Shown: positions 12,327 to 21,715 of the stretch, in pieces
Numbering within the stretch: position 1 is the stretch's first letter
Layout of the letters: each line of letters starts with the position of its first letter
Assembly: GCA_016873995.1 (NCBI GenBank)
Contig: VGVR01000036.1
Span: 1 to 34,132, forward strand
Reading direction: 5' to 3'
Length of the DNA stretch: 34,132 nucleotides
Source: Gemmatimonadota bacterium
GTDB taxonomy: Bacteria > Gemmatimonadota > Gemmatimonadetes > Longimicrobiales > Gaopeijiaceae
Translations under genes and position numbers: made by a program
The notes under the pieces: generated by a model
Told to the model about the DNA's origin: nothing
Databases searched by the model: none
The model's input: the letters and a program-made list of their open reading frames with translations, nothing else

Positions 12327-13033
12327 GCCGACCCCGCCAGGCTCGACGTCAGCGAACCGACGAGCGACGTGAAGAGCGCTCGCCCGTCGGCCGAGCCGAC
12401 GATCGTCTCCATGGCTCGCTCGGGGTGGGGCATCATGCCGATGACGTTGCCCGCTTCGTTCACGATCCCCGCGATGTTGTGCCAGGAGCCGTTGGGGTTG
12501 GCCGCGTCGGTAGCGACGCCCGCCGCATCCACGTAGCGGAAGACGACGCGGCCCTCGCCCTCGAGCCGCTCCAGCGTCCCCTTGTCGGCCTCGTAGTTGC
12601 CTTCGCCGTGCGCGATCGGGATCGACAGGACCTGGCCCTTCGCGTAGTCGGTGGTGAACGCGGTGTCCGTCCGCTCGACGCGGACGCGCACGTGCTTGCT
12701 GGCGAACCGGAGTGCCTCGTTGCGGATGAGCGCTCCGGGGAGGAGGTGCGCCTCGCAGAGCGTCTGGAATCCGTTGCAGATGCCGACGACCGGACCGCCC
12801 GCCTTCGCGAACGCGACCACCTCTTCCATGATCGGCGAGAGGCTCGCGATGGCCCCCGCGCGTAGGTAGTCGCCGTACGAGAATCCGCCCGGCAGGAGCA
12901 CCGCTTCGTAGGCCTTCAGCGCGCCCTTGTCACGGTGCCAGACGAACGTAGGCGTACCACCCACCAGCTGGACGGCCTTGTAGAGGTCGTAGTCGCCGTT
13001 CGACCCCGGGAACGAGATGACCGCCGCCTTCAC
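12323..13033 (-). CDS. purQ: Phosphoribosylformylglycinamidine synthase glutaminase PurQ
   Basis: Class I glutamine amidotransferase that supplies ammonia to PurL. The 236-residue protein carries the full triad: Cys86 in GICNGFQ, and His203 and Glu205 in HPER. The N-terminal SFPGSNGD is the usual start of PurQ. A longer reading frame extends upstream, but GTG 13033 was chosen because it puts the family N-terminus (V-K-A-A-V-I) first and overlaps the purS stop by four bases (GTGA). It lies between purS and purL, all coupled, which suits a fixed-ratio PurS-PurQ-PurL complex. Confidence 0.96.
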
Positions 13034-13302
13034 GCGCGCGCACCCTGCAAGCGTCCCGCCAGCGCCACCTCGAAGTCCTCCGTCACCGGGTTGGCGAGCA
13101 GCTTGCGGCACATGGCCGTCGCCTTCTCGATCGCGTCCTTCTCGGACGAGGCGTCGACATAGAGATAGATCGCCTTACCGACGCGCACGTCGTCCACTTC
13201 GGGCCAGCCCAGCGAGCGCAACGCGCCGTGGATCGCCTTCCCCTGCGGGTCGAGCAGACCCGGTCTCGGTTTGACACGGACTTCCAGGTGGTACCGACTC
13301 AA
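13030..13302 (-). CDS. purS: Phosphoribosylformylglycinamidine synthase subunit PurS
   Basis: Small subunit (90 residues) that bridges PurL and PurQ in the bacterial FGAM synthase complex. The sequence shows the PurS pattern: a first strand VRVKPRPGLLDPQG, then the helix A-I-H-G-A-L-R-S-L-G, then V-R-V-G-K-A-I-Y-L-Y-V. The start is TTG 13302, supported by a strong AGGAGG on the minus strand seven bases upstream and by its overlap with the pssA stop (TTGA). The protein is slightly longer than the usual 80-85 residues because of a short Ala/Arg-rich tail. Confidence 0.94.
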   Translation of the reverse strand: MSRYHLEVRVKPRPGLLDPQGKAIHGALRSLGWPEVDDVRVGKAIYLYVDASSEKDAIEKATAMCRKLLANPVTEDFEVALAGRLQGARA

Positions 13303-14249
13303 GCGCGATCCTCCTCGGCGTGGGGTACTTCGTCTCCCGGCGACGTCCGGGCTCCCGGACGCCGTTCGACCTTCGGCTCGGCCTTCAGCTCGGCGTTCAG
13401 TTCCGCCTTCAGTTCCGCATAGTCCAGCGCGCGGACCTCGGCCAAGGGGTGCTCACTGTCCTCTTCGTCCTCGTCGAGCAGCGGGTCACCGCCCGGGAGC
13501 CGGTCGAGCAGGCCCAGGATCACGGACTTGAGCAGGCCCCACGTGATGTAGAGCAGGCCCATCGAGAACAGGAAGTAGCGCGGCACCGTGAGTGCAGCGA
13601 ACACCCCCGCGAGCACGACGACCGTGTTCAGGATCCCTTTCGGTGTGCGCAGTCCGATCTTCGGAAAGCGCGCGTAGGGCACGTGGCTCACCAGCAGCAC
13701 GCCGACGAGCACCATGCCCACGGCCCAGATGTCCAGCCAGGGCAGGTCGCTCAGGTACTCGGCGAAGAACGGCGTTTGGCTGAACGGATAGAAGCACGCC
13801 AGCGTCATGCCGGCCGCGGGGGAGGGGAGCCCGTGGAAGTACCGCTTGGCCTCGCCCCCCTGCTCGATGTTGAAGCGTGCCAGCCGCACGACCACGGCGG
13901 TCACGTACACGAACGAGAGCACCCAGTACCCCTGCGTGCTCTCGAAGAAGACTCGGTACATGATGAACCCGGGCGCGACACCGAAGGAGATGGCGTCGAC
14001 GAGCGAGTCGAGCTCGGCGCCGAAGCGAGACCCCGTGCGCGTGAAGCGCGCGACGCTCCCGTCGAGGACGTCGAGCACGCCGGCGAACACCACGAACCAC
14101 GCCGCCCCAACGAAGTCCCCTCGCGAAGCGGAGACGATCGCATACACGCCGAAGAACAGGTTGCCGAGCGTGAACGCGGAGGGCAGGATGACGACGCCCC
14201 GCTGCAGCGTCTGCCGGCTGGGTACGCGGGGTACCCTGGGCGCTCTCAT
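13299..14249 (-). CDS. pssA: CDP-diacylglycerol-serine O-phosphatidyltransferase
   Basis: Membrane enzyme that joins CDP-diacylglycerol and L-serine into phosphatidylserine, the precursor of phosphatidylethanolamine. The CDP-alcohol phosphatidyltransferase motif DG-x2-AR-x8-G-x3-D-x3-D is intact at residues 63-85 (Asp63, Gly64, Ala67, Arg68, Gly77, Asp81, Asp85). About seven hydrophobic helices follow. The C-terminal 60 or so residues are a charged cytoplasmic tail with four copies of a four-residue Ala-Glu-Leu-Lys-like repeat, which is not part of the enzyme core. The start is ATG 14249, overlapping the psd stop (ATGA). It forms a functional pair with psd even though it lies inside the purine operon. 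Confidence 0.94.
   Translation of the reverse strand: MRAPRVPRVPSRQTLQRGVVILPSAFTLGNLFFGVYAIVSASRGDFVGAAWFVVFAGVLDVLDGSVARFTRTGSRFGAELDSLVDAISFGVAPGFIMYRVFFESTQGYWVLSFVYVTAVVVRLARFNIEQGGEAKRYFHGLPSPAAGMTLACFYPFSQTPFFAEYLSDLPWLDIWAVGMVLVGVLLVSHVPYARFPKIGLRTPKGILNTVVVLAGVFAALTVPRYFLFSMGLLYITWGLLKSVILGLLDRLPGGDPLLDEDEEDSEHPLAEVRALDYAELKAELNAELKAEPKVERRPGARTSPGDEVPHAEEDRA
13371..13418 (-). repeat. 12-bp coding tandem repeat in the pssA tail
   Basis: Four 12-bp units at 13407-13418, 13395-13406, 13383-13394 and 13371-13382 encode, in order, AELK, AELN, AELK and AEPK in the C-terminal tail of PssA. The units are imperfect at the DNA level. They preserve the reading frame and add charged helical turns, so copy number could change without breaking the gene. 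Confidence 0.85.
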
Positions 14250-14953
14250 GCGCGGACTCCTTGCGTGCGGACTTGGTGCGCTCCGACGCCGGAGGCGAGT
14301 ACGCCGGCCGGCACCCGTGCGAGCGCCGTGGCGCCCACCCGCGCGCGGTCACCGACCTTGCAGGTGATCTCCCAGTCGAGCGGCACGAACAGGTCGACCC
14401 GAGAGCCGAAGCGGATGATGCCGATGCGTGCGCTCCGCTCCACCCGATCCCCCTCGTGCGGGTCGGTCACGATGCGGCGCGCCACCAGGCCGGCGATCTG
14501 ACGCACGAGCACCTTACCCTGCGCGGTGGCGATGCCGAGCGAGGCCTGCTCGTTGTCCTCGGAGGCCTTCTCGAGCCACGCCACCGCGAACTTGCCCGGC
14601 TTGTACGAGCGGTGCTCCACCACACCGCTCACGGGCGCGCGCTGCACGTGCACGTCGAACACGGAGAGGAAGATCGTGATGCGCCGGGCCGTCGCCTGCA
14701 GGAACGTCGGCTCGTGCATCTCCTTGATGTCGATCACGCGTCCTTCACCCGGCGCCACCACGACGGCGGCGTCGGCCGGCGCGCGACTAATCGGGTCGCG
14801 GAAGAACCAGAGCACGAACAGCGCGAGCGCCGAGAACACGGCGTTCAGCAAGAGCCCGATCAGGCCACTCACGGGGACCAACCCCAGCCATGCAGCTGCC
14901 GCGAGGAGGAGCGTCCCGCCCACGAACGGATACCCCTCGGGCACGAGCTTCAC
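14246..14953 (-). CDS. psd: Phosphatidylserine decarboxylase, short type
   Basis: Pyruvoyl enzyme that decarboxylates phosphatidylserine to phosphatidylethanolamine at the membrane. The 235-residue length and single N-terminal hydrophobic region (about residues 10-50) fit the short archaeal/actinobacterial class. The self-cleavage site is the Gly183-Ser184 pair in RFGSRVD; Ser184 becomes the pyruvoyl group. The upstream FDVHVQRAP segment (Asp100, His102) supplies the conserved Asp/His region of the family. A longer frame extends upstream, but GTG 14953 gives the family N-terminus and overlaps the purC stop (GTGA). It is coupled at its 3' end to pssA, the preceding enzyme of the pathway. Confidence 0.93.
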   Translation of the reverse strand: MKLVPEGYPFVGGTLLLAAAAWLGLVPVSGLIGLLLNAVFSALALFVLWFFRDPISRAPADAAVVVAPGEGRVIDIKEMHEPTFLQATARRITIFLSVFDVHVQRAPVSGVVEHRSYKPGKFAVAWLEKASEDNEQASLGIATAQGKVLVRQIAGLVARRIVTDPHEGDRVERSARIGIIRFGSRVDLFVPLDWEITCKVGDRARVGATALARVPAGVLASGVGAHQVRTQGVRA

Positions 14954-15909
14954 GCGGACTTGCCTGTCGATGGGCCGAACCGCGGCGGTCGATACGCCGC
15001 CAGGCTCGTCCCCGTGAGCCGCTTGAAGACGTCCTGGTAGCGCTCCGACGTGGCCTTCACGACCGCGGGCGGTAGGTCGGGGGCGGGGGGCGCCTTGTTC
15101 CATTCCTTCAGTCCGTCCAGGAAGTCGCGGATCGGCTGCTTGTCGAGCGACGGCTGTCCGCGACCCACCGCATAGCTCTCCTTCGGCCAGAAGCGCGACG
15201 AGTCGGGCGTCAGCACCTCGTCGATGAGCAGGAGGGTGCCCGACGTGTCGTGGCCGAACTCGAGCTTCGTGTCCGCGAGGATGATGTTCTTCGTGTTGGC
15301 GACGTCCCGGCCGTAGGCGTAGACCTGGAGCGTCAGGTCGCGGAGGCGTCCCGCCAGCTGCTTGCCGAGCAGCTCCTCGACCTGGCCGAACGTGATGTTC
15401 TCGTCGTGCCCCGTCTGTGCCTTGGTGGCAGGGGAGAAGTAGGGCGGGTCGAGCTTCTGGCTCTCTTGCAGCCCCTTGGCGAGCGGCTCGCCAGCCAGCG
15501 TCCCGGTCTTCGCGTACTCCTTCCACGCCGAGCCGGTGATGTAGCCGCGCACCACGCATTCGACGAGCACCGGCTTCGTGCGCTTCACCAGCATGGCGCG
15601 GCGCGCCCATACGTCGCGGCTCGCGGCCAAGTCGGGGTGGCGCTCCTGGATGACGTCGGGGTCGACGGCGAGCAGGTGGTGGGAGATCCTCTGCTTCTCG
15701 AGCTGCTGGAGCCACCACGCGGTGATCAGCGTCAGCACCTCTCCTTTGTGCGGGATCGGCTGTGGAAGCACGACATCGAACGCGCTCACGCGGTCGGACG
15801 CGACCATGAGGAGCGTCTCCGCGTCGATCTCGTAGACGTCCCGCACCTTGCCGCGGTGAAGCAGCTTCAGGTCGAGGCGGGACTCGAGGACGGTCGAGGA
15901 CTCAGACAT
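14950..15909 (-). CDS. purC: SAICAR synthetase PurC
   Basis: Joins CAIR and aspartate to give SAICAR with ATP hydrolysis. The 319-residue protein starts with the usual L-L-H-R-G-K-V-R-D-V-Y-E and contains ASDRVSAFDVVLP and the signature region L-A-D-T-K-L-E-F-G. At this length it belongs to the longer class resembling yeast Ade1 (about 300 residues), not the 240-residue Bacillus/E. coli class. ATG 15909 overlaps the purB stop by eight bases, and its own stop overlaps psd. PurC and PurB act in consecutive steps and are adjacent here. Confidence 0.96.
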   Translation of the reverse strand: MSESSTVLESRLDLKLLHRGKVRDVYEIDAETLLMVASDRVSAFDVVLPQPIPHKGEVLTLITAWWLQQLEKQRISHHLLAVDPDVIQERHPDLAASRDVWARRAMLVKRTKPVLVECVVRGYITGSAWKEYAKTGTLAGEPLAKGLQESQKLDPPYFSPATKAQTGHDENITFGQVEELLGKQLAGRLRDLTLQVYAYGRDVANTKNIILADTKLEFGHDTSGTLLLIDEVLTPDSSRFWPKESYAVGRGQPSLDKQPIRDFLDGLKEWNKAPPAPDLPPAVVKATSERYQDVFKRLTGTSLAAYRPPRFGPSTGKSA

Positions 15910-17341
15910 GGAGGGTTGCCTCGGCGAGGGTAACGGTATGCTCCCGGTGGCGGCGCAGCGCGGGCTCGACGTGGTCGTCGAGGAAGCGGGTGACCTGCTC
16001 GGGCGCGCGGCCGACGTACTTGGCCGCGTCCGCCAGACGGTCGAGGTCGGCCCGCGACAGCCCGAAGGCTCGGTCGCCCGCGATCCGCTGGAGCAGGTCC
16101 ACCTCTGCGCCCTCCTTCATGCGCTCGGCCGCCGCGATCGAATGTTGGCGGAGGCGCTCGTGCAGCTGCTGCCGGTCACCCCCCCGGGAAACGGCGTGCA
16201 TCAAGATGGTCTCCACGGCCATAAAGGGAAGGTGCTCGGCGAGATTCCGCGCGACCATCGCGGGGTTCACCACCAGCCCTCTCGCGACGTTCTCCAGGAG
16301 CACGAGCGAGCCGTCGAGCGCGAGGAACGCATCCGGGATCGACAGCCGCCGATTCGCCGAGTCGTCGAGCGAGCGCTCCAGCCACTGCGTGGCCGCGGTG
16401 AACGCCGGGTCCTGAGCCAGCACGATGACGTGGCGCGCGAGCGCGCACATGCGCTCCGCGCGCATCGGGTTCCGCTTGTACGGCATGGCGGACGAGCCGA
16501 TCTGCTCCTCCTCGAACGGCTCCTCCACCTCCCGCAGGTGTGCGAGCAGCCTCAGGTCGTGCCCGATCTTGGAGATCGACGCCGCCACGCCCGCCAGCGC
16601 CGCCTGCACCTGGTAGTCGACCTTCCGCGTGTACGTCTGCCCGCTCACCGCGAACGCCTCGCGGAACCCTATGCGCTCGCTCACCGCCGCGTCGAGCGCC
16701 TCGACCTTGTCGTGGTCGCCGTCGAACAGCTCGAGGAACGACGCCTGCGTGCCCGTCGTGCCCTTCACCCCCCGGAACCTGAGCGTCGCCAGCCGGTGCT
16801 CGATCTCCTCGAGATCGAGCAGGAGGTCCTGGATCCAGAGCGTCGCGCGCTTGCCGACCGTGGTGGGCTGCGCCGGCTGGAAGTGTGTGTATGCGAGCGT
16901 CGGCAGGTCTGCGTGAGTGCGCGCGAACGTGGCCAGCGCGTCCACGCAGCGTACGAGCCGCGTGCGCGTCAGCTCGAGCGCCTCGCGGTGCAGGATCAGG
17001 TCGGCGTTGTCTCCCACATAAGCGCTCGTCGCACCCAGGTGGATGATGCCGGCGGCCGCGGGTGCGTCCTCGCCGAACAGGTGCACGTGCGCCATGACGT
17101 CGTGGCGAAAGCGCTTCTCGAGCGCGGCGGCGCGCGCGAGGTCGATGGTGTCGAGCTTCGCGCGCATCTGTGCGAGCGCTTCGTCCGAGATGTCCAGCCC
17201 GAGCTCGGCTTCGGCCTCGGCGAGCGCGAGCCAGAGGCGGCGCCAGATGCCGAAGCGCCGACCCGGAGAGAAGACCGCCTGCATCTCCCTCGATGCGTAG
17301 CGATCCGTGAGCGGGTGCACGTAGCGATCGAGGGATCTCAA
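15902..17341 (-). CDS. purB: Adenylosuccinate lyase
   Basis: Removes fumarate from SAICAR and from adenylosuccinate. The 479-residue protein is of the longer, animal-ADSL-like class. It has the fumarase/aspartase superfamily signature SSAMPYKRNP at residues 283-292, and the conserved THFQPAQPT (His153) and HLGATSAYVGDN segments. The start is TTG 17341; a GTG at 17320 would cut into the conserved H-P-L-T-D-R-Y beginning, so the TTG is preferred. GGAGG lies 13 bases upstream, inside the end of htrA. Seven bases separate it from htrA. It is the first purine gene of the operon. Confidence 0.95.
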   Translation of the reverse strand: MRSLDRYVHPLTDRYASREMQAVFSPGRRFGIWRRLWLALAEAEAELGLDISDEALAQMRAKLDTIDLARAAALEKRFRHDVMAHVHLFGEDAPAAAGIIHLGATSAYVGDNADLILHREALELTRTRLVRCVDALATFARTHADLPTLAYTHFQPAQPTTVGKRATLWIQDLLLDLEEIEHRLATLRFRGVKGTTGTQASFLELFDGDHDKVEALDAAVSERIGFREAFAVSGQTYTRKVDYQVQAALAGVAASISKIGHDLRLLAHLREVEEPFEEEQIGSSAMPYKRNPMRAERMCALARHVIVLAQDPAFTAATQWLERSLDDSANRRLSIPDAFLALDGSLVLLENVARGLVVNPAMVARNLAEHLPFMAVETILMHAVSRGGDRQQLHERLRQHSIAAAERMKEGAEVDLLQRIAGDRAFGLSRADLDRLADAAKYVGRAPEQVTRFLDDHVEPALRRHREHTVTLAEATLHV

Positions 17342-17348
17342 GGCCGAA

Positions 17349-18791
<1,443 letters not shown>

Positions 18792-18793
18792 CG

Positions 18794-19450
18794 TCAGATC
18801 TTCGCGCCGAGCCCCTCCCAATCCTTCAGGAACGCCTCGAGGCCCTTGTCCGTGAGTGGGTGCTTGCTGAGCTGCCAGAGCACGCTCGGCGGGATCGTGC
18901 AGCAGTCCGCCCCCATCATCATCGCCTCCACGACGTGCACGGGATGCCGGATCGAAGCGGCCAGGATCTCCGTGGCGAAACCGTAGTTGTCATACACCTG
19001 ACGGATCTGATGTATCAGGCCCATGCCTTCGCCGGCGATGTCGTCGATGCGCCCTACGAACGGCGAGATGTACGTGGCGCCGGCCTTGGCAGCGAGGTGC
19101 GCCTGCGTGACGGAGAAGCACAGGGTGACGTTCACGCGATGCCCCTCGGAGACGAGCGCCTTGCACGCCTTCAGCCCGGCCTCCGTGAGCGGGACCTTCA
19201 CCACCGCGTTCTCGTGGATGGCGGCGAGCTTCCTCCCCTCCGCGAGCATCGTGGAGAGGTCGAGCCCGACCACCTCGAGGCTCACCGGACCGTTCACCGC
19301 CTTGCAGATCTCGAGGTAGATCTCCTTCGGATCTCGCTTGCCCGCGACTTTCGCCACGAGAGAGGGGTTCGTGGTGATTCCGTCGATGAGCCCGGCGTCC
19401 GCCGCGCGGCGGATCTCCCCGAGGTCGGCCGTATCCAGGAAGATCTTCAT
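18794..19450 (-). CDS. Transaldolase / fructose-6-phosphate aldolase family (TalC/FSA type)
   Basis: Small class I aldolase of 218 residues, the length of the TalC/FSA subfamily, compared with about 320 for classical TalB. The Schiff-base lysine is Lys85 in [23 protein letters not shown] at the start and [11 protein letters not shown] around residue 24 are conserved family motifs. Sequence alone does not separate true transaldolase of the pentose phosphate pathway from fructose-6-phosphate aldolase. With no other transaldolase seen, the pentose phosphate role is a reasonable inference. ATG 19450 overlaps the truA stop (ATGA). Confidence 0.9.
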   Translation of the reverse strand: MKIFLDTADLGEIRRAADAGLIDGITTNPSLVAKVAGKRDPKEIYLEICKAVNGPVSLEVVGLDLSTMLAEGRKLAAIHENAVVKVPLTEAGLKACKALVSEGHRVNVTLCFSVTQAHLAAKAGATYISPFVGRIDDIAGEGMGLIHQIRQVYDNYGFATEILAASIRHPVHVVEAMMMGADCCTIPPSVLWQLSKHPLTDKGLEAFLKDWEGLGAKI

Positions 19451-20277
19451 ACCGTGGCGATGCTCCTCGGGGAGGCGACGCTGGGCTCGCCCTCGAGCAG
19501 CGCGTCGGCGGGGTATTCGACGTGGCTCAGGAAGAGCCCTTCGGGTGGTGCGGGGGGTGACGTGACGAGGGCGGACCCAGGGCCGGGCTCGCGCGCGAGC
19601 AGGCTCGGAATGTCGGCGAACGGCCGACGCCCCCGCGCCACGTCGACCATCGTGCCCACCAGGTAGCGGACCATGTGATGCAGGTAGCGGTCCGCGGTGA
19701 CCGAGAAGCTCGGACCCAGCTGCCACTCCGACCAGGTCGCCGCGGATACGGTGCACACGTCACCGCGCTCCGGTTGACCCGACTTAGCGAACGCCTCGAA
19801 GGAGTGTCGCCCGACGATGGGCGCGGCAGCCGCCGAGAGCGCGTCGACATCGAGCCGTTCGCCGAGCGGCCAGCACCACCGCCGGTGGAACGGGGAAGCC
19901 GCGCTCGCGTGCGTTCCGACACGGTACACGTAGGTGCGCGCGATCGCGTCGAAGCGCGGATGGAAATCGGACCGCACCCGCCGCACGGAGTCCACCCACA
20001 CGTCCGCGGGGAGGAGTGCGTCGAGCGCCCGGTGCAGCTTCTCGGGCGTCCAGGCGGCGGGCACGTCGACCGTGGCGACCTGGCCGGTGGCGTGGACGCC
20101 CGTATCCGTCCGCCCCGAGCCGAGCACCGTGACCGGGCGGTCCGCGAGGCGCCCGATCGTCCCCTCCAGCTCGCCCTGGACCGTGCGCCGGTCGGGCTGC
20201 AGCTGCCACCCGTGGAAGCCGCCACCGTCGTATTGGACGGTGAGAAGGAGGCGGATTTCGGAGGTCGGGGCTTCCAC
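19447..20277 (-). CDS. truA: tRNA pseudouridine(38-40) synthase TruA
   Basis: Isomerises uridine to pseudouridine at positions 38-40 of the anticodon stem-loop. The 276-residue protein has the catalytic Asp58 in the motif [10 protein letters not shown], the start [12 protein letters not shown], and R-T-Y-V-Y-R-V and [11 protein letters not shown] motifs of the second half. The start is GTG 20277. No Shine-Dalgarno sequence precedes it; instead a sigma70-like promoter places the expected transcription start at or within a base or two of the GTG, so the mRNA is probably leaderless. It is the first gene of the twelve-gene minus-strand operon ending with add. Confidence 0.95.
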   Translation of the reverse strand: MEAPTSEIRLLLTVQYDGGGFHGWQLQPDRRTVQGELEGTIGRLADRPVTVLGSGRTDTGVHATGQVATVDVPAAWTPEKLHRALDALLPADVWVDSVRRVRSDFHPRFDAIARTYVYRVGTHASAASPFHRRWCWPLGERLDVDALSAAAAPIVGRHSFEAFAKSGQPERGDVCTVSAATWSEWQLGPSFSVTADRYLHHMVRYLVGTMVDVARGRRPFADIPSLLAREPGPGSALVTSPPAPPEGLFLSHVEYPADALLEGEPSVASPRSIATV

Positions 20278-20283
20278 GCGGTA

Positions 20284-20311
20284 AGTCTAGAGAGGAGAGG
20301 GGTGGTGTCAA
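20284..20311 (-). promoter_or_regulatory. Promoter of the truA-...-pur-...-add operon
   Basis: On the minus strand a perfect TTGACA (20311-20306) is followed, after 16 bases, by TAGACT (20289-20284). The expected start point, about seven bases further, is position 20277, the G of the truA GTG. No ribosome binding site can fit between, so a leaderless transcript is predicted. Confidence 0.6.
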
Positions 20312-20362
20312 GCCAACCTCCAACCGGTACGATTGGCTGAAAAGCCGCGCCGTCATTAGGAT
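20311..20362 (+). promoter_or_regulatory. Weak trpD promoter and inverted repeat between divergent promoters
   Basis: TTGGCT (20333-20338) and TAGGAT (20357-20362), 18 bases apart, form a weak sigma70-like promoter about 29 bases before the trpD start. TTGGCT also pairs with AGCCAA at 20311-20316, giving a 6-bp inverted repeat with a 16-base loop. One arm abuts the -35 box of the divergent truA promoter and the other is the trpD -35 box. A shared regulator site is possible but unproven. Confidence 0.3.
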
Positions 20363-20390
20363 TTCCGGCCTCCACCCGAGCTTCGAGACC

Positions 20391-21428
20391 ATGAGCGCGG
20401 ACCCACGAGCCAAGGACCTGACGGGCCTCCTGGAGGCCGTCGCGCGCGGTCGCTCTCTCACCGTCGACGAGGCAGAGGGTGCGTTCGATCGCTTCATGGA
20501 GGGGACCGCCTCCGAAGCCCAGATGGCGGGCCTGCTCGTGGGGCTCCGCGCCAAGGGGATCGACCCGGCGGAAGTGGCGGGCGGTGTGCGTGCGCTCCGG
20601 AAGGCGATGGTGCCCGTGCCGTACGCGATGCCCGAACGTTTGGTCGACACTGCGGGCACCGGAGGCGGTGTCGTCACCACGTTCAACATCTCGACCGGTG
20701 CGGCGCTGGTTGTGGCCGGCGCGGGCGTGCCCGTCGCCAAACACGGCAACCGCTCGTTCACGTCCAAGTGCGGCAGCGCAGACGTGCTCGAGGCCCTCGG
20801 CGTGCGCATCGACCTGACCCCCACCCGGATGGGTGAGGTGCTCGACGAGGCCGGCATCGTGTTCATGTTCGCGCCGCTCCTGCACCCGGCCATGAAGCAC
20901 GTTGGGCCGGTGCGCCGGGCGCTCGGCATCACGACCATCATGAACATCCTCGGGCCCCTCACCAACCCCGCGGGTGCGCGTCGCCAGGTCGTGGGTGTGG
21001 CCGACCCCGCGCTCCTCGGGCTCGTCCCGAACGCCCTACGGGAGCTGGGTCACCTGAAGGCCCTGGTCGTCCACGGCGAGCCCGGTATGGACGAGGTCAG
21101 CCCCGTGGGTGCGACTCGCGTAGCCGAGCTCGTGAACGGCACCGTGCGCGAGTACGAGGTCACGCCCGAGTCCGTCGGCCTGAAGCCGGCGCGCGTCGAG
21201 GAGCTGGCGGGCGGGGACCCTGCGCACAACGCGGTGATCATCGAAGAGGTGCTGTCGGGCAAGCCGGGTGCGCCTCGCGCGGCGGTGGTCATGAACGCGG
21301 CCGCGGCGCTCATCGCGGCCGGCGCCGCCGAGTCGTGGGCGGGGGCAGCGCGGCTCGCCGAGGCGAGCATCGACGAGGGAAACGCGGCCGCGGCGCTCGC
21401 GAGGCTCCGGGAGGCGGCGGGGCGGTAG
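20391..21428 (+). CDS. trpD: Anthranilate phosphoribosyltransferase TrpD
   Basis: Transfers the phosphoribosyl group from PRPP to anthranilate, the second step of tryptophan synthesis. The 345-residue protein has the family motifs in order: DTAGTGGG (Gly-rich loop, about 86-93) followed by TFNIST, KHGNRS at 117-122, the KCGSADVLEALG segment, and HPAMKHVGPVRRALG. It begins at ATG 20391. It stands alone and is about 6.4 kb from the other trp genes, facing the same way. No trpE or trpG was found. It diverges from truA across a 113-base promoter region. Confidence 0.95.
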   Translation: MSADPRAKDLTGLLEAVARGRSLTVDEAEGAFDRFMEGTASEAQMAGLLVGLRAKGIDPAEVAGGVRALRKAMVPVPYAMPERLVDTAGTGGGVVTTFNISTGAALVVAGAGVPVAKHGNRSFTSKCGSADVLEALGVRIDLTPTRMGEVLDEAGIVFMFAPLLHPAMKHVGPVRRALGITTIMNILGPLTNPAGARRQVVGVADPALLGLVPNALRELGHLKALVVHGEPGMDEVSPVGATRVAELVNGTVREYEVTPESVGLKPARVEELAGGDPAHNAVIIEEVLSGKPGAPRAAVVMNAAAALIAAGAAESWAGAARLAEASIDEGNAAAALARLREAAGR

Positions 21429-21474
21429 CAGATCGTCCCGTCCAGCCATCGGCGGGCCTCGAGTCCTCGAGCAT

Positions 21475-21693
21475 TCTGATACCGATCCCAGGCTTTCCAG
21501 GGCCATGGAGATCGATCGCCAGTATGAAGACCTGCGCCCGGGCCTGTTCGACGCCTCGGTGGTCGCCCTAGCCGAGCAGGTCGGCGTGCGCCGCATCGCG
21601 ACTCGGGATGTCCGGCATTTCACATCCGTCCGCTTCCCCGATGGTGGTGCCTTCGAGCTGGTCGTCCAGCCGGTCGACCCCGACCGATCGTAG
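21475..21693 (+). pseudogene. C-terminal remnant of a VapC-like PIN-domain toxin
   Basis: Only the second half of a PIN-domain ribonuclease remains. The frame is open from before 21475 and reads L-S-R-A-M-E-I-D-R-Q-Y-E-D-L, then GLFDASVVALAEQVGVRRIAT-type sequence with T-R-D-V-R-H-F near the end. The conserved third and fourth acidic positions (the D of DASVVA and the D of TRD) are present. The first Asp and the Glu of the active site are missing, because the upstream sequence runs directly into the end of trpD. An ATG at 21505 gives a 62-residue reading frame but is probably fortuitous. No antitoxin gene accompanies it. It is read as a decayed toxin-antitoxin locus. Confidence 0.7.
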
Positions 21694-21715
21694 AACCGGT
21701 CCCGCGCGGCCGCCC

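Noticed and set aside
20278..20390. A trp leader peptide or attenuator before trpD
   Set aside because: No short frame with consecutive Trp codons and no terminator-antiterminator pair were found in the 113 bases.
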